From: Microbispora hainanensis
GTDB taxonomy: Bacteria > Actinomycetota > Actinomycetes > Streptosporangiales > Streptosporangiaceae
NCBI RefSeq assembly: GCF_036186745.1
Contig: NZ_CP108086.1
Location: 6,696,001 to 6,760,000, forward strand
DNA: 64,000 nucleotides
Direction: 5' to 3'
Part shown: positions 42,309 to 50,512 of the stretch, piece by piece
Numbering within the stretch: the first letter of the stretch is position 1
Layout of the letters: each line of letters opens with the position of its first letter
The notes under the pieces: model-generated
What the model saw: only the letters and a program-made list of their open reading frames with translations
Databases searched by the model: none
Told to the model about the DNA's origin: nothing
Translations under genes and position numbers: made by a program

Positions 42309-43180
42309 GATGCCTCCTCGGCTGCGACGGGCTCGTACAGATGATCGGCGGTGAAGCCGAGCAGGGTCTCGGCCGCCGTCAGGTCCACCGGCGCGGTCCT
42401 GCCGGGCAGCGGGGCGCGCCGTTCCACGCCCGGGTGGAAGCGGGCGAGCAGGTCCTCCGTCGGCTGCGGGGCGAGCGTCACGGGTGCGGTCACGAAGACC
42501 ACCGTGAAGCCCTCGATCGGCCGGACCAGCGACAGCCAGGCGGCCCGTGCCGCGTCGCGGGTGTCCAGGTAGGTCCACAGCTCGCTCGCGCCGCGCCCCG
42601 GGTCCTCGGCGTATCCGGCCGCCCTCTCGTCCAGCCTGTCCCCGGGGCCGCCGAGCAACGGGTAGCGCAGCGCCACGACCGTCATGCCGTGGCGGCGGGC
42701 CATCATCGCGGCCGTCGTCTCGTCCACCTGTTTCGACAGCCCGTACGGATCCTCCACCTGCGGCGGCAGGGCCTCGTCCACGGGCACGTACGCCGGGTGG
42801 AGCGGCCGCGCCGCCCACGGCAGGCCGAGCGCGCTGAAGCTGCTCGCGACGACGGCCCTGCGGACACCGGCCGCGCCCGCCTCCTCCAGCACGACGAACG
42901 TCGCCCCCACGTTGCCCAGGAACACCTCCTTGGGAGTGCCGAGGGTGGGCGCGGGGATCGCCGCGAGGTGGATCACGGCGTCGACGCCGTCGAGCGCCTC
43001 GCGCACCGCCTCCGGGTCGTCCGCGCGCCCGGTGACCACGCGATCCGCCCTCAGGTCGCCGGGATCGCGCAGGTCCAGTGCACTGGCCGGCACGCCTTCC
43101 CGCGCGAGCAGGCCGAGCGTCGCCCGGCCCACCCGTCCGGCGGCGCCCGTCACCAGGACCCGGCGCGGTGGCTCCGCCAT
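42305..43180 (-). CDS. NAD-dependent epimerase/dehydratase-family SDR
   Basis: A 291-residue extended-type SDR. Features are a dinucleotide loop RVLVTGAAGRVGRATL, VDAVIHLAAIPAP, AVVASSFSALGL (catalytic Ser) and the catalytic YGLSK. With the coupled ManD-like dehydratase downstream (4-bp overlap) it may oxidise a hexose or uronic acid, as uronate dehydrogenases or fucose dehydrogenases do; that is inference from context. The ATG at 43180 has a weak upstream purine stretch. It is divergent from the GH44 gene, with a control region between. Confidence 0.8.
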   Translation of the reverse strand: MAEPPRRVLVTGAAGRVGRATLGLLAREGVPASALDLRDPGDLRADRVVTGRADDPEAVREALDGVDAVIHLAAIPAPTLGTPKEVFLGNVGATFVVLEEAGAAGVRRAVVASSFSALGLPWAARPLHPAYVPVDEALPPQVEDPYGLSKQVDETTAAMMARRHGMTVVALRYPLLGGPGDRLDERAAGYAEDPGRGASELWTYLDTRDAARAAWLSLVRPIEGFTVVFVTAPVTLAPQPTEDLLARFHPGVERRAPLPGRTAPVDLTAAETLLGFTADHLYEPVAAEEAS

Positions 43181-43614
43181 GTGTCCCCCCAGTTATGGTC
43201 GGTCCGCAAAACGATTTTCGTACGGCCAGAGCAGCATGCGTGCGCCCCGCGACGGAGTCAAGGTCATATCCACCGGCCGAGACGGCAGCGGACCCGGTCG
43301 TGGCCGCCTCGTGCCAGAGGCGGCGGCCTCGTACCAGAGGCGGCGGCCTCGTGCCAGAGGCGGCACCGCATGACGGCGCGGACGGGCCGAGCACCGCTCG
43401 TTCTCGGCCCGTGGAACCCGCGTCCTCGTGAAACTTCCATCCGCGGGTGCGAGGGTGCCGCTGCTCAGCGCGTGCCCACGGTGCTCCGGGGAACGGCGTT
43501 CTTGTTCCCCGCCCCAGGTCTTGGCCAGCGTGGCCCTGGCCGCTCGACCGGTGCTCCCTCGCACCCGGCGGCCTCAGGACTTCCACGAACCCCCAGGGAC
43601 CCGAGAGGAGACCC
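43181..43614. promoter_or_regulatory. Divergent control region between the SDR and GH44 genes
   Basis: A 434-bp gene-free stretch. It holds CGCAAAACGATTTTCG (43205-43220), a near-palindrome with 6 of 8 pairs and a CG centre like LacI-type sites. It also holds the hairpin repeats at 43303-43362 and GAAACTTCC at 43430-43438, one mismatch from the GAAACTTTC box. Confidence 0.4.
43303..43362. repeat. Three tandem 20-bp hairpin repeats
   Basis: Units at 43303-43322, 43323-43342 and 43343-43362 follow the pattern GCGGCCTCGTGCCAGAGGCG. Each contains GCCTC and GAGGC arms that can pair. Copies 2 and 3 differ at one base, and copy 1 differs by one base from copy 3. Confidence 0.8.
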
Positions 43615-45780
43615 GTGCGAACGCGAACGCTCCCGATCGTCCTCGCCGCGGCGCTCGCCCTGTCGATCGGCGCGGCCGGGCACATGCCCGCCCTCGCGGC
43701 GGCCGACGGACCGGCGCTGTCGGTGAACACCACCACCGGGCGGCACCCCATCAGCCCGTACATCTACGGCATGAACTTCGCCGACGAGGCGCTGGCCAAG
43801 GAACTGCGCCTCCCGGTGCGCCGGTGGGGCGGCAACGCGACGACCCGTTACAACTACCTGTACGACACCAGCAACCGCGCCTCCGACTGGTTCTTCGAGA
43901 ACATCGCCGAGGACAGCTCCGACCCGTCGAAACTGCCGGACGGCTCCACCGCCGACCAGTTCGTCGAGCAGGACCGGCGCACCGGCACCGACACCATCCT
44001 CACGGTCCCGCTGATCGGCTGGGTCCCCAAGGGCCGCGACGGCTCCTGCGGGTTCTCCGTCGCCAAGTACGGCGCGCAGCAACAGACCGACCAGTGGCGT
44101 CCCGACTGCGGCAACGGCGTGAAGCCCGACGGCACGAAGATCACCGGCAACGACCCCCACGACACGAGCGTCGAGGCCGGCGCGGAGTACGTGCAGGACT
44201 GGATCGGCCACCTCACCGGCAGGTACGGCACCGCCTCGGGCGGCGGTGTTAAGTTCTACAACCTCGACAACGAGCCCGACATCTGGCACAGCACCCACCG
44301 GGACGTCCACCCGGAGGGTGCGAGCTCCATCGAGCTGCGCGACAAGGCCTACCTCATCGGCGCCGCCGTGAAGGCCGCCGACCCCGGCGCGAAGACGCTC
44401 GGCCCGGTCGGCTGGGGCTGGTCCTCCTGGGACTACTCCGGCCTCGACCAGGAGACCTGCGGCCGGACCAACTGCTGGTCGAACCCCCCGGACAAGGAGG
44501 TCCGCGGCGGCCTTCCCTTCACCACGTGGTATCTGCGGCAGATGAAGAACTACGAGGACGAGCACGGCCTGCGCGTCCTCGACTACTTCGACGAGCACTT
44601 CTACCCCCAGGCGTCCGGCATCGCCTTCGGCGCCGGCGGCAACCCCACCACCGACGCCCTGCGGCTGCGCTCCACCCGGGCGTTGTGGGACCCGACGTAC
44701 ACGGACGAGAGCTGGATCAACACGCAGGTGCGGCTCATCCCGCGGATGAAGGAACTGGTGGCCGCCGAGTATCCCGGCACCAAGACCGCCATCACCGAGT
44801 ACAACTGGGGCGCACTCGACCACATCAACGGCGCCCTCGCGCAGGCCGACATCCTCGGCATCTTCGGCCGTGAGGGCCTCGACCTCGCCACCCTCTGGGG
44901 ACCGCCCACTGCCTCCCAGCCCGGCGCGTACGCCTTCCGGATGTACCTGAACTACGACGGCAAGGGCGGCAGGTTCGGCGAGACGGCCGTCCGCGCGACC
45001 AGCGCCGACCAGGGCAAGCTCGCGGTGTACGCCGCCGAGCGGGCCTCCGACGACGCGCTCACGCTCGTCGTGGTGAACAAGACCGGCGACGACCTGACCA
45101 GCCAGGTCTCCGTCGCGGGACGCGACGGCGGCGCGACCGCGCAGGTCTACCGCTACAGCGCGGCCGACACGTCGGCCATCAAGCGCGACGCCGACGTTCA
45201 GGTCGGGGCCGGCGGCTTCACCGGCACGTTCCCGGCCAACTCGATCAGCACCATCGTGATCCCCGCCGGCTCCGGCCCGTCGCCCTCGCCGTCCCCCTCT
45301 CCGTCCCCCTCGGCCTCGCCGTCACCCTCCCCGTCGCCGAGCCCGTCGCCCTCGCCCTCTCCGTCTCCCTCGCCGAGCCCGTCGCCCAGCCCCTCCCCCA
45401 GCCCGTCGCCCTCGCCGAGCCCCAGCCCGTCCCCCAGTTCCTCGCCGACGCCGGCCGCCACCTGCACGGTGACGTACACGGTCTCCAACCAGTGGCCCGG
45501 CGGCTTCCAGGCCGCCGTACGGATCGTCAACCGTGGAACCACGCCCGTGCAGGGCTGGAAGCTCACCTGGACGTACGGCAACGGGCAGGCCGTGACCCAG
45601 TTGTGGGACGGCACCTACACCCAGAGCGGGTCGAAGGTGACGGTGACCAACGCCAGCTACAACCCCACGATCGCGGCGAACGGCGGCAGCGTGTCCTTCG
45701 GCTTCCTCGGCCGCTGGGACAACGCCAACCCCGCACCCAAGCAATTCACACTCAACGGCTCGCCCTGCGCGACGAGCTGA
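43615..45780 (+). CDS. Secreted GH44 endoglucanase/xyloglucanase with CBM2
   Basis: A 721-residue exported enzyme. The signal peptide ends near ALAAAD. The GH44 domain (about 35-520) shows NPHPISPYIYG-like RHPISPYIYGMNFADEA, RWGGNATTRYNYLYDTSNRA, acid/base Glu in YNLDNEPDIWHSTHRDVHPE and nucleophile Glu in KTAITEYNWGALDHINGALA. A beta domain follows, then a low-complexity Ser/Pro linker (about 545-620) and a CBM2 (about 622-721) with Trp-containing strands and terminal Cys residues. It would cut mixed-linkage glucan, cellulose or xyloglucan. The GTG start has GAGAGGAG 4 nt upstream. Confidence 0.93.
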   Translation: MRTRTLPIVLAAALALSIGAAGHMPALAAADGPALSVNTTTGRHPISPYIYGMNFADEALAKELRLPVRRWGGNATTRYNYLYDTSNRASDWFFENIAEDSSDPSKLPDGSTADQFVEQDRRTGTDTILTVPLIGWVPKGRDGSCGFSVAKYGAQQQTDQWRPDCGNGVKPDGTKITGNDPHDTSVEAGAEYVQDWIGHLTGRYGTASGGGVKFYNLDNEPDIWHSTHRDVHPEGASSIELRDKAYLIGAAVKAADPGAKTLGPVGWGWSSWDYSGLDQETCGRTNCWSNPPDKEVRGGLPFTTWYLRQMKNYEDEHGLRVLDYFDEHFYPQASGIAFGAGGNPTTDALRLRSTRALWDPTYTDESWINTQVRLIPRMKELVAAEYPGTKTAITEYNWGALDHINGALAQADILGIFGREGLDLATLWGPPTASQPGAYAFRMYLNYDGKGGRFGETAVRATSADQGKLAVYAAERASDDALTLVVVNKTGDDLTSQVSVAGRDGGATAQVYRYSAADTSAIKRDADVQVGAGGFTGTFPANSISTIVIPAGSGPSPSPSPSPSPSASPSPSPSPSPSPSPSPSPSPSPSPSPSPSPSPSPSPSPSPSSSPTPAATCTVTYTVSNQWPGGFQAAVRIVNRGTTPVQGWKLTWTYGNGQAVTQLWDGTYTQSGSKVTVTNASYNPTIAANGGSVSFGFLGRWDNANPAPKQFTLNGSPCATS

Positions 45781-45818
45781 CGCACTGACCCCCGACCCCT
45801 GACCCCAGACACCTGACT

Positions 45819-45848
45819 CCGGTGCCGGCCCTTCCCCGCCGGCACCGG
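45819..45848. terminator. Bidirectional hairpin between GH44 and a small secreted-protein gene
   Basis: CCGGTGCCGGC (45819-45829), loop CCTTCCCC, and GCCGGCACCGG (45838-45848). Confidence 0.75.
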
Positions 45849-45849
45849 G

Positions 45850-46335
45850 TCAGTCCACCATCGCGCCCTTGTCCCGCCCGCACGTGCTGACGTCGCCGTG
45901 CCGCCCGCACGCCTTGACGAGGGTGAAATCACGCCAGACGGCCATCGGGGAGGAGACCGTCTGGCCGTCGCGTGCCACCGGGAAGGGCCCGCACCGATGC
46001 CAGGGGCCGCCACCAGGCGGCCAGACGTCCAGCCAGACCGCGTCCCCCGGTCGCGTACGGCCGGTGAGGGTGACCCAGTAGTGCCACTCCCCATCTGGGC
46101 CCGCGTCCCCGCGCCAGAGCGTGACGTGCGCCTCGCCCGCCCATTTCTCGCTCGTCGCCGAGTACACGCGCTTGACGTTCCGCACCGTCAGAGGGTCCGG
46201 CGGCGGCCAGGCGCCGCAGTCGATCGGCCGATCACCCCCGGGACCGGCGGAGGCCGCGCCGGACGACGGAGGAAAGCCCAGGAGCACGCTCGCGGCGATC
46301 ACCGTGGCGGTCCTGCCCCACCTGCTTCGATCCAC
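45850..46335 (-). CDS. Small secreted protein of unknown function
   Basis: A 161-residue protein with a signal peptide (VDRSRWGRTATVIAASVLLG, cleaved near GAASAG) and a mature part of about 130 residues rich in Trp, Gly and Pro with four Cys. It reads EKWAGEAHVTLWRGDAGPDG and HYWVTLTGRTRPGDAVWLDV. I do not recognise the family. The GTG at 46335 lies 8 nt after a -10 hexamer GATACT (46343-46348) with TTGAAC (46366-46371) 17 nt further up, so it is probably leaderless. A GTG two codons upstream is possible. Confidence 0.65.
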   Translation of the reverse strand: MDRSRWGRTATVIAASVLLGFPPSSGAASAGPGGDRPIDCGAWPPPDPLTVRNVKRVYSATSEKWAGEAHVTLWRGDAGPDGEWHYWVTLTGRTRPGDAVWLDVWPPGGGPWHRCGPFPVARDGQTVSSPMAVWRDFTLVKACGRHGDVSTCGRDKGAMVD

Positions 46336-46733
46336 CCGCACGAGTATCGACCACTCAATGTCAAGGTTCAATCGCACACCGTGATCGCGATAGCACGCCG
46401 CCTTGGGCAGCATGCCGGAGACCCGGCTAGCTCTTGGCGTGCTCGGAATCGGCTCGCCTGGCCGTACGTGCTGGTCAATGACGTATTCGACGGGAGTCCC
46501 GAGATACCAGCGAACCGCGACGGCCACCGCCGGCCCGCCTTCGGCCGCGATCGCGCCCGCCCGGGAACTCCGCGCCGCCGAGGCCCGCCCGCAACGCGAC
46601 TCGCCACCGAGACGCTCCACCCCGGACCGGTCCGCGAAACCGCCACCCATGCCAAGGGCGATGGGCGGGGGCAGGGCGAATTCTTGGTCCGCGCAAGCCT
46701 TAGCCTCGGGCTTTCGCGACGAATTTGAGCGGG
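46336..46733. other. Gene-free stretch between the small secreted protein and the IS1380 element
   Basis: Only its first 40 bp have a clear role, as the minus-strand promoter described for the small secreted protein. The remaining frames on both strands look like composition-driven shadows. It may contain eroded coding sequence, but no family is recognised. Confidence 0.4.
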
Positions 46734-46750
46734 CTTGATCGTTTACATGA

Positions 46751-46822
46751 GAAAAGTGCCTTTGAGCTGGGAGGATTGGGCTTGTCGAGAGTCCTGTCCG
46801 CACCAGTTCAGAAGGCACTTTC
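46751..46822 (+). promoter_or_regulatory. Long inverted repeat over the transposase ribosome binding site
   Basis: GAAAAGTGCCTTTGAGCTGG (46751-46770) and CCAGTTCAGAAGGCACTTTC (46803-46822) pair over nearly their full length, with a perfect AAAGTGCCTT core. The second arm contains the AGAAGG likely to serve as ribosome binding site for the GTG at 46826. Confidence 0.65.
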
Positions 46823-46825
46823 CAA

Positions 46826-48199
46826 GTGAAGACTATCGCGTTGCAGCGCAAGATCGTGGTGTCCGCCGACGGCTCGGGACTCGTCTCGCAGGCCGGTGGG
46901 CTGCTGTTGCTGGAGACGTTGCGGGTCACCGGCCTGGGCAGGGAACTATCGGCGCAGCTGGAACGGTGGCGTCCGTCCCGGGCGGTACACGACCCGGGCA
47001 AAGTCATCGCCGATCTGGCCCTCACGCTGGCGTTAGGCGGGGACTGCCTGGCCGACATCGCGATGCTCCGCGCTCAGCCCGAGCTGTTCGGCCCGATCGC
47101 CTCCGACCCGACCGTGTCCCGGGTGATCGACCGCCTGGCCGCCGACCCCGTCCGCGCGCTTAAGGCGATCCGCGCCGCCCGTGCCACCGCCCGGCAGCGG
47201 GCCTGGGCCCTGGCCGGCCCCCACGCCCCCGGCACCGACGGCCAGCTGATTCCCCTCGACATCGACGCGACCATCGTCATCGCCCACTCTGACAAGCAAC
47301 AGGCCGCGCCGACCTGGAAGAAGACCTTCGGGTTCCACCCGATGACGGTCTTCGCCGACCACGGAGCGACCGGGGGCGGGGAACCCTTGGCGATCATGCT
47401 GCGGCCCGGCAACGCCGGATCCAACACCGCCGCCGACCACATCACCGCCACCCGGCTGGCGCTGGCCCAGCTTCCCAAGCACCGCCGCCGTCAGGTACTG
47501 ATCCGCGCCGATTCCGGCGGCGGCACCCGCGAGTTCCTCACCTGGCTGTCCCGGCCCGGGCGGCGGCTGTCGTACTCCATCGGGTTCGCCCTCACCGAAG
47601 AAATCCAGGCCGCGATTCTGGCTCTGCCCGCGCAGGCGTGGACGCCCGCCTACGACTCAGGCGGGCAGGTACGGCCGGGTGCGTGGGTGGCCGAGCTGAC
47701 CGGCCTGGTGAAGCTGGACGGCTGGCCGAAGGGCATGCGCCTGATTGTGCGCAAAGAGCGCCCGCACCCGGGCGCGCAGTTGCGCTTCACCGACATCGAC
47801 GGGCACCGCTTCACCTGTTTTGTCACCGACACCCGCCGCGGTCAGCTCGCCGACCTGGAGCTACGCCACCGCCGCCGCGCCCGCTGCGAAGACCGCATCC
47901 GCGCCGCCAAGGACACCGGGCTGCGCAACCTGCCGCTGCACGACTTCGACCAGAATCAGATCTGGTGTGAGGTCGTCGCCCTGGCCTGCGAACTCCTGGC
48001 TTGGATGCAGATGCTCGCCCTGGATGGGCCGGCCCGCCGTTATGAGCCCAAACGGCTGCGGCTTCGCCTGTTCGCCGTCGCCGCCCGCCTGGTCCGCGGC
48101 GGACGCCGCCTACGCCTGCGCATCGCCGCGTCCTGGCCCTGGGCCGGCCAACTGGTCACCGCCATCACCCGGCTCCAAGCACTCCCGGCACCGACCTGA
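46826..48199 (+). CDS. IS1380-family transposase
   Basis: A 457-residue DDE transposase. Motifs are DIDATIVIAHSDKQQAAPTW (first Asp), VLIRADSGGGTREFLTWL (second Asp) and RCEDRIRAAKDTGLRNLPLH (Glu), the usual set for the family, followed by WCEVVALACELLAWMQML. Length is normal and there is no frameshift, so it is probably functional. The GTG start at 46826 lies 10-11 nt after AGAAGG, which is inside a hairpin arm. Confidence 0.93.
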   Translation: MKTIALQRKIVVSADGSGLVSQAGGLLLLETLRVTGLGRELSAQLERWRPSRAVHDPGKVIADLALTLALGGDCLADIAMLRAQPELFGPIASDPTVSRVIDRLAADPVRALKAIRAARATARQRAWALAGPHAPGTDGQLIPLDIDATIVIAHSDKQQAAPTWKKTFGFHPMTVFADHGATGGGEPLAIMLRPGNAGSNTAADHITATRLALAQLPKHRRRQVLIRADSGGGTREFLTWLSRPGRRLSYSIGFALTEEIQAAILALPAQAWTPAYDSGGQVRPGAWVAELTGLVKLDGWPKGMRLIVRKERPHPGAQLRFTDIDGHRFTCFVTDTRRGQLADLELRHRRRARCEDRIRAAKDTGLRNLPLHDFDQNQIWCEVVALACELLAWMQMLALDGPARRYEPKRLRLRLFAVAARLVRGGRRLRLRIAASWPWAGQLVTAITRLQALPAPT

Positions 48200-48372
48200 T
48201 CCGGCACCAAACCGCCCCGACGACCAGGAAGGACACCCCGCGGGCCCGTGGAACCCCGTCCACCCGGCGCGACAGCCGGGCCACCAGGCTGACCACGACC
48301 GCGATTTCACACTCCAGCCGAACCGCTCAGCCAGCGACCTGATGAACGTGAAAGATCGAGGTTAGAACAGCT

Positions 48373-48397
48373 AAAAAGCAGTCATTGACTGCTATTT
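48373..48397. promoter_or_regulatory. Inverted repeat upstream of the M1 peptidase gene
   Basis: AGCAGTC-ATT-GACTGCT (48377-48393) is a perfect 7-bp inverted repeat, extendable to 48373-48397 with one mismatched pair. It lies between the IS end and the gene and overlaps a -35-like TTGACT; TTGACA follows at 48396-48401. It may be an operator. Confidence 0.4.
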
Positions 48398-48458
48398 GAC
48401 AAAAAGTTACATTACGTCGGCAGATCGGGGGCCGGGCGCTCGAAAGGAGACCCTCCTG

Positions 48459-49799
48459 ATGGTGCGGCGATTCCTGATCACCGCGGCGACGGCCGTGCTT
48501 GTCCTGGTCGGAGGCGTTCCGCCGGCCGCTCACGCGGCGGACGGGATCAGGACGCCGGGATCGCTCTCCTACACGGTCACCTTGACGAGCAACGCCTCCG
48601 GCAGCACGTGGACGGGACACGAGAGCGTCACCTTCACCAACCTGTCGGCCGATCCCCTGCCCGAGGTCTACCTGCGCCTGTGGGACAACTATCACGGGGC
48701 GTGCCCGTCCACGCCGATCACCGTCACCAACGTGACCGGGGGCACGCCGTCCCCGCTGTCGGTCTCCTGCACGGCGATGAAGATCACGCTGCCCGCTCCG
48801 CTCGCCCACGGCCAGAGCGCCACGATCGGGTTCGACCTCGCCATCGTCGTGCCGAGCGGCGCCGACCGCTTCGGGCGCGACGGCTCCTACAACTTCATCG
48901 GCAACGCGCTGCCGGTCCTGGCGGTCCGTGACGCGAACGGCTGGCACCTCGATCCCTACAGCAACAACGGCGAGTCCTTCTACGCGCTGACCAGCGACTA
49001 TTCGGTGACGCTCGACCACCCGTCGTCGCTGCTGGTGCCGGCGACCGGCACCTCGGTCGACACGCCGGGGACCTCCGGCCGTACGATCACGAAGGCGACG
49101 GCGAAGAACGTCCGCGAGTTCGCCTGGGCGGCCGGGCCGTTCGTGAAGACCACGAGCACCACCACGACGGGCGTCGTCGTGAACGTCTATCGGGTGAGCT
49201 CGATCAGCTCCGGCAGCGCGAGCTCGATGATGACCACCGCGAAGAACGCGCTCGTCGCCCACGCGGGCCGGTTCGGCGCCTACCCGTACGGCGAGGTGGA
49301 CGTCGTGCTCGACAACAACTTCTGGTTCGGCGGCATGGAATATCCGGGCTTCGTGCTCGACGTGATCAGCTCCACCGCGCTGGCCCACGAACTGGCCCAC
49401 CAGTGGTGGTACGGCATCGTCGGCGACGACGAATACACCAGCCCGTGGCTGGACGAGTCGTTCGCCGACTACGCCACCGATCTCTACAACGGCGTCTCGG
49501 GCACCAACTGCTGGAACATGGTCTCCTGGCAGTCGTCCGCCGAGAAGATCAGCAACTCGATGGCCTACTGGGACGCCCATCCGAGCAGATACGGCACCGT
49601 CGTCTACACCTACGGCAAGTGCGCGCTGCACGACCTGCGGCGCACGATCGGCACGACGGCGATGCAGAATCTGCTGAAGAACTACGCCGCCGCCCACTGG
49701 CACGGGGTCTCGACCACCGCGGACTTCAAGGCCGCCGCGCAGGCGGCCGCCTCCGTCGACCTGTCGTCGTTCTGGACGACCCACCGCATCGACGGCTGA
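48459..49799 (+). CDS. Secreted M1-family metallopeptidase
   Basis: A 446-residue exported zinc peptidase. A signal peptide (MVRRFLITAATAVLVLVGGV, cleaved near AHAAD) leads a beta-rich N-terminal domain and a catalytic domain with the substrate-binding GGMEYPGF, the zinc motif HELAHQWW and the downstream Glu ligand in WLDESFADY. It is shorter than full-length aminopeptidase N because the C-terminal helical domain is mostly missing, as in many secreted actinobacterial members. The ATG at 48459 has AAAGGAG about 9 nt upstream. The IS1380 element ends 98 bp before it. Confidence 0.92.
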   Translation: MVRRFLITAATAVLVLVGGVPPAAHAADGIRTPGSLSYTVTLTSNASGSTWTGHESVTFTNLSADPLPEVYLRLWDNYHGACPSTPITVTNVTGGTPSPLSVSCTAMKITLPAPLAHGQSATIGFDLAIVVPSGADRFGRDGSYNFIGNALPVLAVRDANGWHLDPYSNNGESFYALTSDYSVTLDHPSSLLVPATGTSVDTPGTSGRTITKATAKNVREFAWAAGPFVKTTSTTTTGVVVNVYRVSSISSGSASSMMTTAKNALVAHAGRFGAYPYGEVDVVLDNNFWFGGMEYPGFVLDVISSTALAHELAHQWWYGIVGDDEYTSPWLDESFADYATDLYNGVSGTNCWNMVSWQSSAEKISNSMAYWDAHPSRYGTVVYTYGKCALHDLRRTIGTTAMQNLLKNYAAAHWHGVSTTADFKAAAQAAASVDLSSFWTTHRIDG

Positions 49800-49814
49800 C
49801 CCCATCGGGGCCCT

Positions 49815-49835
49815 GCTCCCAGCCCGGCCGGGAGC
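49815..49835 (+). terminator. Weak hairpin after the M1 peptidase gene
   Basis: GCTCCC (49815-49820) pairs with GGGAGC (49830-49835) across a 9-nt loop, with further C and G runs outside. Confidence 0.4.
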
Positions 49836-49920
49836 GGGGGTGGGAGACCCACACCTCCCCTCCCCCGGCGGCTGAGCGATGCATATGCCGAAAGCCGATG
49901 CCGCCGCCTATCCTGGGCGA

Positions 49921-50442
49921 ATGAAGATCGGCAGGCTGTCCGGCGGAGTCCTCTTGGCGGTCGTCCTCGCGGGGTGCTCGTCCGGGAGCGTCCCGCCCTC
50001 GGGCGCGCTGAAGGTGAGCAGCCCGGCCTTCGCCGACGGCGCCGCGATCCCCGGGAAATACGCGTGCGCCCGGCAGGGAGGCGAGGACGTCTCGCCCCCG
50101 CTGGCCTGGAGCGGCGTTCCCGAGGACGCTCGCGAGCTGGCGATCGTGGTGGACGACCCGGACGCGCCCGGCGGGACGTACGTCCACTGGATCGTGACCG
50201 GCATCCCCGTCACCGAGACGAGCGTGCCCGAGGGCCGAGCCCCGGGGAGGGTCCTGCCGGGCAGCGGCGGCACCGCCGGCTATGCCGGGCCCTGCCCGCC
50301 GAGCGGGGTGCATCACTATCACTTCGTCGTTTACGCGCTGCCCGGCCCGATCACGCCCAGCGGCGACGCTGTGGCGATCCACAAGCAGATCAAGGAGGCC
50401 GCGATCGGCTCGGGCGAGACCGTCGGCACCTGGAGCAACTGA
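49921..50442 (+). CDS. YbhB/YbcL-type PEBP-family lipoprotein
   Basis: A 173-residue protein with a lipoprotein signal (LLAVVLAGCSS, acylated Cys in LAGC) and a phosphatidylethanolamine-binding-protein fold: GEDVSPPLAWSGVPEDAREL, VVDDPDAPGGTYVHWIVTGI, GPCPPSGVHHYHFVVYALPG. The DPDxP and GxHxYHF ligand-site motifs are intact. Its role in bacteria is not established. ATG at 49921 starts 7 nt after TATCCT with no Shine-Dalgarno, so it may be leaderless. Confidence 0.9.
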   Translation: MKIGRLSGGVLLAVVLAGCSSGSVPPSGALKVSSPAFADGAAIPGKYACARQGGEDVSPPLAWSGVPEDARELAIVVDDPDAPGGTYVHWIVTGIPVTETSVPEGRAPGRVLPGSGGTAGYAGPCPPSGVHHYHFVVYALPGPITPSGDAVAIHKQIKEAAIGSGETVGTWSN

Positions 50443-50512
50443 CCGGTGCCCCGGCCTCGCCGGGGTGGCGGGCAATCCGGCACCGGTCGCGGGAAGCGGC
50501 GGTGACCTCCGG

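Larger units (their letters stand above)
46734..48360 (+). mobile_element. IS1380-family insertion sequence
   Basis: The left end CTTGATCGTTTACATGA matches the inverted right end CTCGATCTTTCACGTTCA at 11 of the first 15 positions. One transposase gene lies between. The exact ends and a target duplication could not be fixed. The right end is 98 bp from the M1 peptidase start, so the insertion may have separated or replaced that gene's promoter. Confidence 0.75.

Noticed and set aside
43303..43362. CRISPR-like array
   Set aside because: Units are contiguous with no spacers and no cas genes are present.
45280..45450. Ser/Pro-coding low-complexity DNA as a regulatory repeat
   Set aside because: It is the usual linker between catalytic domain and CBM2; similar linkers occur in both CE1 proteins.
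46403..46738. Small plus-strand ORF between the secreted protein and IS1380
   Set aside because: No ribosome binding site, no motif, and typical shadow composition.
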